Notes: generated from the letters alone by a model not told the origin. A stretch of DNA of 64,000 bases from an uncultured Lachnospiraceae bacterium (GCA_910588285.1 CAJUQB010000006.1:18951-82950), one strand, 5' to 3'; numbered from the stretch's first letter, positions 33,330 to 43,454 are shown. Translations and numbers: made by a program.

Positions 33330-34610
33330 ATGAAAAAGAAAGTTTTAGCAATGTTCCTTGCAGCAGCTATGGTGGTCTCCATGGCAGCCTGCGGATCGGA
33401 CGACAGCGGGGCAAATCAGGGCAGCGATACCCAGCAGGGTGACGACGCCCAGGAGCCGGCGGGGGATGATGCCCAGGAACCGGCAGGAGACGATGCCCAG
33501 GAGCCGGCAGGAGACGACGCCCAGGAGCCGGCGGAGAACGGCGGGGCCGCAAATGTAACACTGGACGGTTCCTGGCCCGAGGAGACCGTGAAGATTGGTT
33601 TTGTGGGGTATGACCAGGCCAGCGAGCAGCAGCAGGCGATCACCAATTATTTTGACTATCTCTGTGAGAACTTCAATATGGAGATTATGTATTCCGAGGA
33701 TCTGACAGATGCCCAGAGCGAGCTTGATTTTATCGGCTCCTGTGCAGCAGCAGGCTGCAAGGCTGTGATTGGTTACTACAATGAGGCAAAGGAGCAGTCC
33801 GCCATTACCTGTGCAGATTATGAGATGTACTACTGGGGCGGCTTCGGCGGCGATGAGGATTCTGTGGCAGCAGCCGTAGAGGGAGCCGGAGAGTATTACC
33901 TGGGCGGCTATACCCTTGGAGAGGCAGAGTATGAGGCCGGACGTTCCATGGCCAAGGCTCTGGCAGAGCAGGGCTGCGAGAAGGTGGTTCTTTGCTCCGG
34001 CGGCGCAGCTATGGGTGTTCCCATGTTCATAAGCCGGAAGCAGGGCTTTGAGGATGGTGTGAAGGAAGCCGTAGAAGGCGGCGCTACGATGGAGATTGTC
34101 TACGAAGTGGAAGGCTGGCCGGGAACAGATGCCTTTACGGCAGCCCAGACCTCTGTGATGGATATGGAGATTGATGCCATTGCTTCTACCTTTGACGTAG
34201 CAATGTGGTTCCAGCTTGTGATGGAGTCCGGCAAGGCTGATACCCTGAAGCTTGCCTGCATCGGTGAGGTCAGCGATACGTATCATGATTTCTTTAACAG
34301 TGGGCTGGTATCTGTAATCGTATATGATAATGAGGAAACCTGCTTTGGCAATGCGATTCCTTTGATTTTAAATGCAGTAAGCGGAACCAAGCTGGTGGAT
34401 GAGAATGGCAATGGCTTCCTGTTCCCCGTTGAGCGCTGGACCATCACCACTCCGGAACAGTACAATGCAGTATATGATCTGCACGATGCCGGCAACTGGG
34501 TAGTTACGGCCGAGGATATCGCCAATCTGATTGTTGCCTTCAACCCGGATGCAACTACAGATACCTTTAAGGAGTTCTACGGAGCCTTTACCATTGATTC
34601 CGTAAGGTAA
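33330..34610 (+). CDS. Sugar-binding lipoprotein 1
   Basis: 426 aa. A lipoprotein signal (VSMAACG, Cys21) is followed by a linker with four tandem GDDAQEPA octapeptides, then a periplasmic-binding fold of the ribose/autoinducer-2 class (ETVKIGFVGYDQASEQQQAI, AAGCKAVIGYYNEAKEQS, VVLCSGGAAMGVPMF). It captures the substrate outside the cell for the neighbouring ATPase and permeases. It is clearly homologous to lipoprotein 2 at 43455, sharing DYEMYYWGG/DYGMYYWGA and GWPGTDAFTAAQTSV/GWPGTDTFTAAQSTV. AAGGAGG precedes the start. Confidence 0.92.
   Translation: MKKKVLAMFLAAAMVVSMAACGSDDSGANQGSDTQQGDDAQEPAGDDAQEPAGDDAQEPAGDDAQEPAENGGAANVTLDGSWPEETVKIGFVGYDQASEQQQAITNYFDYLCENFNMEIMYSEDLTDAQSELDFIGSCAAAGCKAVIGYYNEAKEQSAITCADYEMYYWGGFGGDEDSVAAAVEGAGEYYLGGYTLGEAEYEAGRSMAKALAEQGCEKVVLCSGGAAMGVPMFISRKQGFEDGVKEAVEGGATMEIVYEVEGWPGTDAFTAAQTSVMDMEIDAIASTFDVAMWFQLVMESGKADTLKLACIGEVSDTYHDFFNSGLVSVIVYDNEETCFGNAIPLILNAVSGTKLVDENGNGFLFPVERWTITTPEQYNAVYDLHDAGNWVVTAEDIANLIVAFNPDATTDTFKEFYGAFTIDSVR
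33438..33533 (+). repeat. Four 24-bp tandem repeats in the lipoprotein linker
   Basis: Four in-frame copies encoding GDDAQEPA. Copies 2-4 are almost identical in DNA, so unit number probably varies between strains and sets linker length. Confidence 0.9.
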
Positions 34611-34651
34611 GCAGGGATAACAAAAATATGTAAGAATAAGAGGTTATGATT

Positions 34652-35641
34652 ATGAAGAGAATCCTGAAAAATATTGGAATGACAATCGCAATACCGGTAC
34701 TGGTCTATGTATTTTTCCTGATTGTATGTAACCTGTTCGGCTCCCCGGGGTTTGGCGTGGGGTCGGATCTGTCCACCATTTTGTATACGACCCTGTATAC
34801 GGGAATGATCGCGCTGGCCATGTCCTACAACCTGACCTGCGGGCGGTTTGACTTCTCGGTGGGCTCCACCATTGTTCTGGCAGCTATTTTGGGCGGGAAT
34901 ATTGTGAAGGAGAATAAGCTTGGGCCTCTGGCGCTGCTTCTGATCATTGTGCTCATTGCAGCAGTACTGGGATTGATCTCCGGATTGGCTTACGTGGCCT
35001 TAAAGATTCCGCCCATGGTGGTATCCATTGGTATTGCCATGGTGTATGAGGCAGCAGGCCTGATGTTTAACCGGGCGAAGGGAATCAAGATGATCGGTAA
35101 TTCCGCCCTGGTATTTTCCAAGCCGCCCTACAGCATTTTAATTGCAGGCGCAGCGATCCTGGCGCTGGTCTTCCTCTATAACTTCACCAGCTTTGGCTTC
35201 CAGTGGAAAATGCTCCGCTCCGGCCAGAAGATTGCGGTGGATATCGGAGTGAATGAGAAGCTGAATGCAGTGATCTGCTATGTGATTGCAGGCGTGCTGC
35301 TGGGAATTGCAGCAGTGATGTATTTAAGCAAGTTTGGAACCGTGGCGCCGGAAATCGGCCTTTCCAGCTCCTCCTTCTTCATGTCGGCCTTCCTGCCATT
35401 ATTTATTGGCGGCGCCATTGAGAAGTATTCCGATAAAAATATCGGCGTGCTGATGGGAGCTCTGGCTCAGGCAATGATTACCTCCGGTTTCGGGAAGCTT
35501 GGTTTTTCCTCTTCCCTCCAGACCGTGTTAAATGGTGTGATCGTTATGGCATTTTTGGTATACACCTCCAACAGCTATAAGCTGGTGCTTCACAAGCTTC
35601 ATAAGGAGAAGCTGTCAAGGGCGTTGGCTGCATCCAAATAA
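34652..35641 (+). CDS. Sugar ABC transporter permease 2 (RbsC type)
   Basis: 329 aa from the ATG at 34652, eight bases after AAGAGG; an ATG at 34646 is too close. About ten hydrophobic segments; family loops are CGRFDFSVGSTIVLAAILGG and LPLFIGGAIEKYSDKNIGVL. It differs strongly from permease 1, so the channel is probably a heterodimer, as in autoinducer-2 (Lsr) transporters. It is the last transporter gene of the operon; a terminator follows. Confidence 0.9.
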   Translation: MKRILKNIGMTIAIPVLVYVFFLIVCNLFGSPGFGVGSDLSTILYTTLYTGMIALAMSYNLTCGRFDFSVGSTIVLAAILGGNIVKENKLGPLALLLIIVLIAAVLGLISGLAYVALKIPPMVVSIGIAMVYEAAGLMFNRAKGIKMIGNSALVFSKPPYSILIAGAAILALVFLYNFTSFGFQWKMLRSGQKIAVDIGVNEKLNAVICYVIAGVLLGIAAVMYLSKFGTVAPEIGLSSSSFFMSAFLPLFIGGAIEKYSDKNIGVLMGALAQAMITSGFGKLGFSSSLQTVLNGVIVMAFLVYTSNSYKLVLHKLHKEKLSRALAASK

Positions 35642-35678
35642 ACCGGAATCTTCCATCAGGAAATCATAATCATGAAAA

Positions 35679-35721
35679 CAAAAAAGCGGCAGCTGCACAT
35701 GCTGTGTGGCTGCTCTTTTTA
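35679..35721 (+). terminator. Terminator after the sugar ABC operon
   Basis: Imperfect stem AAAAAGCGGCAGC / GTGGCTGCTCTTTTT around a 12-nt loop with a T-run. The GH78 gene beyond it needs readthrough or its own promoter. Confidence 0.7.
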
Positions 35722-35844
35722 TAGGATAAAATGGGGAAAAAACAGTGGCAGCAGCATTTTATTCTATAAAAAGGGCAGAAAAACAGAACATTTAAAAAAG
35801 CAGAAAAACAGAATTATAGAACATTATAGGAAGGAGTGGGGAGG

Positions 35845-38226
35845 ATGCAGGGATTTCAGACATGGATTTCCAACCAGACAGCAAAACCCTTTTATGCAAG
35901 AAAAGCGTTTACCATGAAGAAGGATATTTCAGAGGCCAGGGCATATGTCTGTGGTCTGGGGCAGTTCCATTTTTACCTGAACGGGAAAAAGGTGGAAAAC
36001 CACGAGCTGGATCCAGGGTGGACCAATTATGAGAAGCTGGTGCAGTACGTTACCTTTGATGTAAGGGAATATTTGAACCAGGGGGACAATGTGATTGGCA
36101 TTGAGGTGGGGAATGGCTGGTATCATATGATGCAGGAGCGCTATTTTATGACCATGCCGCCCAAGAGGCCGGAATTTTCCTTCCTGCCGCCCAATCCCAA
36201 CCCCTATCAGCCCTTTGCCAGATATCTGGCCCTTGGGTTTTTACTGGAGATAGATTATAGGGACGGGAGCCGGGAGGAGATAGGATCGGACTGCAGCTGG
36301 AAAGTATGCCCCCACCATGTCGTCATGTCCAATGTATACGGTTCCGAGATCATAGACGGAAGGCTGAAGCAGGAGGGCTTTTCCTGCGCAGGCTATAATG
36401 CCTCCGGCTGGCAGCAGGCCGCGGAGCTTGGGGCAGAGGACTGTCCCAAGGGCCGTCTGATGAACCAGTATCAGCCGCCGGTGACAGTAAAGCGCACCTA
36501 TGAAGCAGTGCATCTGCATTCCGTGAATGGCCGGGAAATCTATGATTTTACCCAGAATATGTCAGCCATCCTGGAATTTGAGGTAAAGGGGAAAAGGGGC
36601 CATGCCATCCATCTCTATCCGGCGGAAAAGCTGGCGGCCAATGGGGACGTGGATCAAATGGCCAAGGGATGGACCCCTGTTGATGTATGTGTCACCTATA
36701 TCATCGGAGCGGATGATGTGTGGGAGAAATGCCGCATGAGGTTCACGTATATTGGGGGAAGATATCTTGCGGTGGAGGGCGCTGCGCCTTATGGAGAGAC
36801 CCGGAATCATACCGGCGGGCCGGAGGAAGCAGATGGAACAAATGAAGCCCAGGGGGCGGTGATCCGAAGCCTTAGGGCAGACTACATAACCTCCTCCGTG
36901 AAGGATACCGGAAGCTTTTCCTGTGACGACAGGCGTCTGGAGCAGATTTATGAGCTGGTGCAGAGGGCAGTGGAATCCAACCTGAACAGCGTGCATACGG
37001 ACTGCCCAACCATTGAGCGCTATGCATGGCAGGAGCCCAATCATTTGATGGCCCCGGCAATCATGTTTATGAAGGATGTGAGCGTCCTCTGGGATAAGAT
37101 TCTCCTGGATCTGCGGGTAGACCAGTGCAGCGCAGATACCTGCTTTCATGGTGCAGATGGGGAGAAATTCTATCCCGGGGAGGGGATGGTGCCCTCCCAG
37201 GCTCCCTGCTATGAGTACAATGTGCTGCCGGCGCCTATGGGAAGCTTTTTTGACACCATTGCCTGGGGAAGCGCCTGCATCCTGGCCCCCTACTGGCATT
37301 ATCTCTACTATGGCGACAGGAGGATTCTGGAGGACAATTACGATACAGGCATGAGATATCTGAATTATCTCAAGACCAGGGTCACGGAGGATGGGTTCAT
37401 CAGCCATGGCCTGGGGGACTGGGGGACGCCGGATCCTGAGGGCTTTGCCCGGGAAAATGTGGAGACAGCCTTCCTGTATGCAGATACCGTTACCCTGGCA
37501 AAGGCTGCCATTGTTCTGGGGCATTATGACGATATGGTGGAGCTGGAGGATTATGCCAGGGAAATCAGGGATCATTATAACGAAAAGCTGATGGTAAAGC
37601 ATCCCACCGAAGGGTTTTGGTGCTACCGGGCCTGGGATCATCCGGATGATATCTACCTGACCCAGGCCAGCCAGGCGATGCCTCTGTATTGGGGCCTGGT
37701 GCCGGACGACAGGCGGGCGGACGTGGAGAGAGCCTTCGCCTGGGTGCTGGATCGTGACAACACCTTTGTCAGCGGCGAGATCGGCCTGCCTTATATCATT
37801 CAGACAATGGCAGACTGCGGGATGCAGGACCGTATCGCTGAGTTTATCCTGCGGGAGCAGCACCCCAGCTATTATGCCTTTGTACTGGCTGGGGAGACCA
37901 CCCTGGGCGAATATTGGGAGGACAATCCCCGCAGCCATAACCATGACATGATGGGCCACATTGTGGAATGGTTCTACAATGGAATCGGCGGGATCCGGCC
38001 AATAAAGCCAGGCTTTGAACAGATGGAGCTCTGCCCCTACCTGCCCAAAACGGCAAAGGAATGTACTGTAAGCTATGATTCCGTGAAGGGAAGGATCCTG
38101 GTTCACATCAAGGAGGAAGGGGAGCGGATTCTGGTGGATACAGAGATACCTGCAGGGGTTACCTGCAGGTATGACGACCGGTATCTGCGAAAGAGATGCG
38201 GACAGGTGGTATGGAACAAGGGCTAA
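35845..38226 (+). CDS. GH78 alpha-L-rhamnosidase-like protein
   Basis: 793 aa from the ATG at 35845, eight bases after AAGGAG. N-terminal beta domains (FHFYLNGKKVENHELDPGWTNY is the usual substrate-binding fold of this family) are followed by an (alpha/alpha)6 barrel. The catalytic region reads HTDCPTIERYAWQEPNHL, matching the GH78 DCPxxER motif with its acidic residues; a second acidic region GETTLGEYWED corresponds to the general-base segment. No signal peptide is visible, so it acts inside the cell on an imported rhamnoside. Its end overlaps the convergent membrane-protein gene by 4 bp. Confidence 0.87.
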   Translation: MQGFQTWISNQTAKPFYARKAFTMKKDISEARAYVCGLGQFHFYLNGKKVENHELDPGWTNYEKLVQYVTFDVREYLNQGDNVIGIEVGNGWYHMMQERYFMTMPPKRPEFSFLPPNPNPYQPFARYLALGFLLEIDYRDGSREEIGSDCSWKVCPHHVVMSNVYGSEIIDGRLKQEGFSCAGYNASGWQQAAELGAEDCPKGRLMNQYQPPVTVKRTYEAVHLHSVNGREIYDFTQNMSAILEFEVKGKRGHAIHLYPAEKLAANGDVDQMAKGWTPVDVCVTYIIGADDVWEKCRMRFTYIGGRYLAVEGAAPYGETRNHTGGPEEADGTNEAQGAVIRSLRADYITSSVKDTGSFSCDDRRLEQIYELVQRAVESNLNSVHTDCPTIERYAWQEPNHLMAPAIMFMKDVSVLWDKILLDLRVDQCSADTCFHGADGEKFYPGEGMVPSQAPCYEYNVLPAPMGSFFDTIAWGSACILAPYWHYLYYGDRRILEDNYDTGMRYLNYLKTRVTEDGFISHGLGDWGTPDPEGFARENVETAFLYADTVTLAKAAIVLGHYDDMVELEDYAREIRDHYNEKLMVKHPTEGFWCYRAWDHPDDIYLTQASQAMPLYWGLVPDDRRADVERAFAWVLDRDNTFVSGEIGLPYIIQTMADCGMQDRIAEFILREQHPSYYAFVLAGETTLGEYWEDNPRSHNHDMMGHIVEWFYNGIGGIRPIKPGFEQMELCPYLPKTAKECTVSYDSVKGRILVHIKEEGERILVDTEIPAGVTCRYDDRYLRKRCGQVVWNKG

Positions 38227-39002
38227 TTCTTGTGGCTTTTCCGATTTAGCTCAGCGATCCGCTCAGTAAAGGATAGTTTGTTTTTCCTTCGATGGAGCTG
38301 TTCGGTAAACCTTCTGGAATATGCAATATAAATGCAGAACACATAGGGCATGCCCAGATTTGTCTCCAGCAGGGAATTCACCAGCAGGGGCAGAAGCTTT
38401 GCCTCTAAGGTATCAAAGCCGGCGCTTCGGATGCCGCCAAGGAGCAGCCCGGCCTCCCAGCCCAGCTGAACCAGGATGCCGATCAGCAAAAGACGGAGGA
38501 TGGGAATCTGCCGGCTTGGCTCCTTCTGGTAGAGATTATACAGGATTACACCCAAATATCCCACAAAGAGAATGATTGCCATATATCCATGGTAGGCCCC
38601 TGTTGTGCGCTGGATCACAATGGGGGCCGCATTGCCTGCAAAGGTCTGGGTAATCAGGGGGCAGCAGAACCACCAGCCCAGGATCAGCAGGGACCATTCC
38701 TTCAGCTTCCGGTCCTTGGAGAGCCACAGCCAGATCCAGGTAAAATTGGTAAAGCCATAGCTCATGGACATCCACAGCAGCACCCAGAGCAGGCTGTGTC
38801 CCTCCGAGATGGAGCGGGAATGGAGCAGCAGGTGGAAGATGCCGTAATCCACCAGCATGTAAACGCCTCCCATCACAAGACCCACGAGAAGGGTCATGTA
38901 TTTCTTTTTCCAGAGCAACAGCAGCAGGAATACTACTAAAAATCCAATATCAAGATACATATAAAGGGGGGCAAACTGCCTCCTGGCGATGATTTCAGTC
39001 AT
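38223..39002 (-). CDS. Seven-helix membrane protein of unknown function
   Basis: 259 aa with seven predicted transmembrane segments (for example LDIGFLVVFLLLLLW, LLVGLVMGGVYMLVDYGIF, MAIILFVGYLGVILYNLY, LRLLLIGILVQLGWEAGLLLGG) and a basic cytoplasmic tail. Charged or polar residues inside helices (Asp in LVDYG, Glu in GWEAG) suggest a transport or sensing role. I do not recognise a family. It lies in the sugar locus but points the other way and overlaps the rhamnosidase 3' end. Confidence 0.75.
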   Translation of the reverse strand: MTEIIARRQFAPLYMYLDIGFLVVFLLLLLWKKKYMTLLVGLVMGGVYMLVDYGIFHLLLHSRSISEGHSLLWVLLWMSMSYGFTNFTWIWLWLSKDRKLKEWSLLILGWWFCCPLITQTFAGNAAPIVIQRTTGAYHGYMAIILFVGYLGVILYNLYQKEPSRQIPILRLLLIGILVQLGWEAGLLLGGIRSAGFDTLEAKLLPLLVNSLLETNLGMPYVFCIYIAYSRRFTEQLHRRKNKLSFTERIAELNRKSHKN

Positions 39003-39085
39003 AATTTCTCCTTATCATTTGTCCTCATGATTTTTATATATAAATGTTTTCGGCAAAGGGTTTTGAACACGCTGCAGGAAAGGCT

Positions 39086-40696
39086 CTATACGACTGCCTC
39101 AATCAGAACCTTGTCACCCAGGGTAAGCCTTTGCATACCAATTTGTTTGTTTTTGTTAAAATTAAAGCTGAGCATATAGCCCTTTTTCAGGTGGTAGTAA
39201 TCCAGGTAATCGGATAATTGCTGTTCGCCCCTTGTATGATACGCATTGCCCCGCCATATTTTTAACTCAATTACAAACTGTTCTCCCATATAATCTACGA
39301 TCACATCTGTTCGTTCCATATTCCGAGTTCTGGCTTCAATGTAGTAATTGCCAGTTCCGTTGATAATGGGTTTGAGATACAGAAGAAAATATCTTCTTCC
39401 GTCTTCTTCCAAAAAGGATTGTTTTTGATCACCATATAAGTCATTAAAATGTATTACAAATTTTTCTAAAATCAATTCCATATTTAAATGGCCATTTTGA
39501 ACGAACTGGCTTTTGTTCTGTACTCCGGCCAGAAACATGTTGTTTTTCTGGGCATCGAAGCCTAATAGAAAATAATTATACAGGCGCGTTTCAAAAATGC
39601 GGTTTGCAACAACAACCTCATTTCCAATTACCTTTACAAATCCAAACATGAGTGCCATCCGAATCAAATTGTCATCTGGATTATAGGCAATCCCCGTCCC
39701 CTGGAAGAGAACGATATATAGAATCTCCCTCAATGCCGGATAATCCTCCAGCTTATGGAGGAGTGATTCAAATAAGGTATTTTGTTCTGCTAGGAGCCGT
39801 TTTACTGCCTCCTGAAACCCCTCTGCTGTCCAGGCGGCGCTCTTGTCAGGGAATCCCTGGCTTCCGGCTATATGTTCATCCATCAGTTTGCATAGCTTAG
39901 ATACCAGAAAGGGATAACCGGAGGTGTAATCATAGAGCAGGGCAGATATTTTTGTGATGTCCATCCCGGTATGACAGTCAGCTTCATAGTCTGATAGCAT
40001 GCCGGCAATATCTGCTACAGAAAAGCTCATAGCAATGGGAAACTCTACCGCAATATTCCAGGGGCTGTTTTCCTGATGCTCCTCATTGGGGTGAAGCTTT
40101 TTCTTTAGATTTTTCACATCATACAGGCTGGCCAGGATGACGGACTGAAAGGTTGCTGTCCCAATGGAATCCCGCTCCAGGTAGTAACTGCGCAGCTGTG
40201 CCAGAAAATCCAGAAAAACCTGGTTATTGGCAGCGCTGTCTACCTCGTCAATAATCAAAACCACTGGCTTTGGCGCAGCCTTGCATATAGAGGACAAATG
40301 CATAAACAAATGAAACAAAGAGAAGGTATGCTTGTTTTGTACAGCGGCCTGTTCCAGGGAATACAATTCCTGCTGCATATCTGCTGGAAGCGTTTGAACC
40401 TCCTGCCGCAGTTTTGACAAAATATAGTTTGCAAATGTAGTGGCAAAGATATTTTCATCGCCAAAGGTGTAGCCTCCCAGTGCTTGAAAGTCAAGGCTTA
40501 CAACCATATAGGCATCAGCGAGACTTTTGGCCAAGGCTGCCAGGGTGGTTGTTTTCCCGTATTGTCTGGCACGGTTAATGGTAAAATAGTCGCCTTCTGC
40601 AACCATTTCGCGAATTTTTACAAGCCGTTCACTGAGATCAACCATGTAATGCTTATGCGGTACACACAGACCGGTGATATTGAATTTCTTTTTCAT
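39086..40696 (-). CDS. AAA-ATPase-like / PD-(D/E)XK nuclease-like protein
   Basis: 536 aa from the ATG at 40696 behind AGAGGTG. N-terminal ATPase: RARQYGKTTTLAALAK (P-loop), VVLIIDEVDSAANN (Walker B), then LASLYDVKNLKKKL. C-terminal nuclease-like part with EQFVIELKIWRG (the E-x-K of PD-(D/E)XK folds) and GYMLSFNFNKNKQIG. This two-domain family is common in many copies in gut anaerobes and behaves as mobile or selfish genes; its biochemical role is not established. It separates the rhamnosidase half of the sugar locus from the second regulator, and looks like a later arrival. Confidence 0.85.
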   Translation of the reverse strand: MKKKFNITGLCVPHKHYMVDLSERLVKIREMVAEGDYFTINRARQYGKTTTLAALAKSLADAYMVVSLDFQALGGYTFGDENIFATTFANYILSKLRQEVQTLPADMQQELYSLEQAAVQNKHTFSLFHLFMHLSSICKAAPKPVVLIIDEVDSAANNQVFLDFLAQLRSYYLERDSIGTATFQSVILASLYDVKNLKKKLHPNEEHQENSPWNIAVEFPIAMSFSVADIAGMLSDYEADCHTGMDITKISALLYDYTSGYPFLVSKLCKLMDEHIAGSQGFPDKSAAWTAEGFQEAVKRLLAEQNTLFESLLHKLEDYPALREILYIVLFQGTGIAYNPDDNLIRMALMFGFVKVIGNEVVVANRIFETRLYNYFLLGFDAQKNNMFLAGVQNKSQFVQNGHLNMELILEKFVIHFNDLYGDQKQSFLEEDGRRYFLLYLKPIINGTGNYYIEARTRNMERTDVIVDYMGEQFVIELKIWRGNAYHTRGEQQLSDYLDYYHLKKGYMLSFNFNKNKQIGMQRLTLGDKVLIEAVV

Positions 40697-40808
40697 GGGC
40701 AGCACCTCTTTTCCTTCAGATTCCTATTATTTCTTATTACTCATCATATCACAAAGAGTATTGCCATAGCAAGCCGCCATGTATTCTTCCACTGACTTTT
40801 ACAGGATT

Positions 40809-43271
40809 TTATTCTGGCTCCCTTAAGACCTCGAACATCAAAACACCGTGGGCCTTTACCTTCCCCTCCAGCGAGATTCTGTCCGTATCCTTCTGCTGAC
40901 CATAATGGATCGACAGGAAGGAGGCGTGAAGCAGAGCCTGTATGGTTTCGTCGTTCATAGGCGCCGGGGCTCCCATGGCAAGCCAGGCATCATAGGGAGA
41001 GCCGTGCTCCTGGTCCATAAGGTAGGTTTTGATGCTGTAGCTGCCATAGGGAACCGGAAAGCTGCCGCGAAACGCAATTGGGTCCGTGCTGTGGAAGGCC
41101 TGATACCGGTGCTTGTCAGAGAGAAATTCCAGCCGGCCGTCCTGGGGAGCTGTCCGATAGTCGCTGATATTATAAATCAGTACATGAAAGCCCCCTTTTT
41201 GCCGGGTAATGATACAGGGCGGCTTCAAATACAGAATCTCCGGGTCAAGCTTGTGGAGAAGATAAAAGGCATAATAGGCAGGCTTCACAATACCATGACG
41301 GCTGATAAGCCCGTTGTTGCCGGAAAAGGTCATTCCGGAGGGCCGGGTCTGATCGTTTACATCCGACAGGCAGAAAAAGGATGCGCCTGCCAGGAGGCCT
41401 GTCATCTGCAGGTAGCTGTGAACAATATAGGTGGCCATAAAGGCCGTATCCCGGGTAAGATCCTGCAGATAATAGGTAATATTCCACTCTCCTGCCAGGA
41501 TAGGCAGATGGCCGCAGCCATATTTTTCCAGGACACGTTTCAGAAAAAACAGGATGTTTTCTAAGTATTTTGTATTTGTGAGAGACAGGTAGTTGTAGGT
41601 CATGGGCGGATAAGGGAAAATTCCGGCAAAATGCTTCAGGTCGTCAAGGCAGGAATACAGGTGTATGGAAAGAAAGTCCGGCATAATCTGCTCCCTGCAG
41701 CACATTTGGAGAAATGCCTCATACCAGTCCATGCCATCCGGAAGGGAGAAGTTGGGGGAGCCCAATTTCAGTTCCTGGCTCACCTCCCGAAATACGCGAA
41801 AAACGCATAAATACAAAGAAAAGAATTCCTTCTGGGTGCCGTCCCAGAATCCATTGGAGGATTGGAGGTTGGCGCTGTTCCAGAAGTCAAAGCGCCAGTC
41901 CCTGACGGAATCCATGCCGTAACGCTTCAGAATATGCAGCAAAAACGCCCGTACCAGCTCCCCGTATTTCTCATAGGATACGGGAACGCTTGTGTAGGGA
42001 TGATAGCCAAAGCCCAGCATATTGGCAGAGGAAGCCAATTCCCGGGGAGTATATCCGATTTCTATATAGGGGGAAAAGCCCAGTCCGATTATGCGGTCCA
42101 GCACAAGGTCAAGGCTTTCCCAATAATAGAGGGGATGATCCGGCTGCGGCTCTGTATAGACATTCATCATATCACAGAAAACGTCCCGGATATGGACATG
42201 GGTAAAGGAGCATTCTCTGGCAGCCCGCTTTAGCTGCTCATAGACGTGATCCTGGAGCAGATAGTAGCCGCTGCCAATGCCAATGGAGCGGATCCGGCCG
42301 TCGATTGCTGCAGGAACAGCATTTTTGATATCAAGGGCAATGGAGAGGACCTGCTCCGGCCGCTGGGGGGAAATCACTGCTTCCTGCTGATAATAAGGAT
42401 ACAAAGCAGACAAATAATCCATGGATGCAGCCCCAGTCCCCTGGATATGGGCAGAGTGGTTCTGCTGACGGTAAACAGAGGGCGGCATATGAAAATATTT
42501 TTCAAAGGAATTGCTGTAGGAGCGGTGGCTTTGAAAGCCGTGCTCCAGGGCAATGGCCAAAATGGTTTTGTTTGTATGGATCAGATCCTGCAGAGATTGC
42601 CGAACCCGGTAATGGTTCAAAAAATCCGTATATTTAACATGGAAATGCTTTTGGAAAAAGGAGCTGAAATACTGGGGGTGCAGCCCCAGTTCCCTGCTGA
42701 TGGACTCTAAAGGAAGCTTATCCCCATAATGTTCCCGAATGATCGCCAGGATCCGCTCAATGCGCTGTGAGGCATAGCTGTCGACATGGGCCGCTGTTTC
42801 AGAAGCATGAAAGGAGCGGTATAAAAATAAGACCAGCTGATTGATACAGGTAAGCCGGGTCAGTGCAGAAGTCCGTTTATCCGGATCCGCAGAAAAAATA
42901 ATGCAGGAAAGAAGGCGGCACAGCTGGCAGTAGGAGGGATCGCTGCTGTTGCATCCAAGATAAAAGTGCTCCAGCCGGATATCGGCAAGCTCCGGCGCCA
43001 GGGAAGCAAAATAGCTGTCATGGATGGAGAGCTGATAGTAAACTGCCCTCTGATGCTCTGTGTAGAGCCCGTAAGGGGTGTTTGGCGGAAAAAAGAACAG
43101 CTCATGGGCATGAATGCGCTGCAGGCTTTGGTGATATTGCACCAGGCATTCTCCCTCCAGCAGAAAGAAGAGGGTAAGAGAGGTCTCGGCTGTCAGCTGG
43201 CTGCCCTCGAACTGTACAATCTGGTGGGAAAAAAGGGAGCTGTCGGAATCCAGTAAATTGCTTTGAAACAT
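40809..43271 (-). CDS. AraC-family regulator fused to a partly degenerate GH39 domain (regulator 2)
   Basis: 820 aa paralogue of the regulator at 27877-30399, with the same order: cupin-like domain, AraC HTHs (about 170-270: SRELGLHPQYFSSFFQKHF, IALEHGFQSHRSYSNSFEKYF), GH39-like barrel. The acid/base motif WNEPN reads FWNSANLQ, so that Glu is gone; the nucleophile Glu survives in LPILAGEWNITYY. Without acid/base catalysis it may still bind or trap xyloside-type sugars. It is divergent from lipoprotein 2 with 183 bp between, so that short operon is its likely target. Confidence 0.85.
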   Translation of the reverse strand: MFQSNLLDSDSSLFSHQIVQFEGSQLTAETSLTLFFLLEGECLVQYHQSLQRIHAHELFFFPPNTPYGLYTEHQRAVYYQLSIHDSYFASLAPELADIRLEHFYLGCNSSDPSYCQLCRLLSCIIFSADPDKRTSALTRLTCINQLVLFLYRSFHASETAAHVDSYASQRIERILAIIREHYGDKLPLESISRELGLHPQYFSSFFQKHFHVKYTDFLNHYRVRQSLQDLIHTNKTILAIALEHGFQSHRSYSNSFEKYFHMPPSVYRQQNHSAHIQGTGAASMDYLSALYPYYQQEAVISPQRPEQVLSIALDIKNAVPAAIDGRIRSIGIGSGYYLLQDHVYEQLKRAARECSFTHVHIRDVFCDMMNVYTEPQPDHPLYYWESLDLVLDRIIGLGFSPYIEIGYTPRELASSANMLGFGYHPYTSVPVSYEKYGELVRAFLLHILKRYGMDSVRDWRFDFWNSANLQSSNGFWDGTQKEFFSLYLCVFRVFREVSQELKLGSPNFSLPDGMDWYEAFLQMCCREQIMPDFLSIHLYSCLDDLKHFAGIFPYPPMTYNYLSLTNTKYLENILFFLKRVLEKYGCGHLPILAGEWNITYYLQDLTRDTAFMATYIVHSYLQMTGLLAGASFFCLSDVNDQTRPSGMTFSGNNGLISRHGIVKPAYYAFYLLHKLDPEILYLKPPCIITRQKGGFHVLIYNISDYRTAPQDGRLEFLSDKHRYQAFHSTDPIAFRGSFPVPYGSYSIKTYLMDQEHGSPYDAWLAMGAPAPMNDETIQALLHASFLSIHYGQQKDTDRISLEGKVKAHGVLMFEVLREPE

Positions 43272-43454
43272 AAGCGCCTCCTTTAGAAAAATATAGATCT
43301 ATTATATCAAATAACTGGAAAAAAACAAATATAGAAGGCGAGAAAGATGTCTGTATTTTCTCTTATATGAAAAAAATAGATATAAAAGTGGAAATACAGG
43401 ATGATAGGAACGTGTTATGATAAGGTCATCACAAAATACAAGGGAGGAATTACC

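Noticed and set aside
33438..33533. Possible CRISPR-like array
   Set aside because: The repeats are contiguous, in frame and coding (GDDAQEPA), with no spacers; the same holds for 53955-54062.
36562..38106. 514-codon open frame opposite the rhamnosidase gene
   Set aside because: It lies wholly within a well-supported GH78 gene, has no ribosome site and no recognisable motif; G+C-rich codon usage leaves the antisense frame open.
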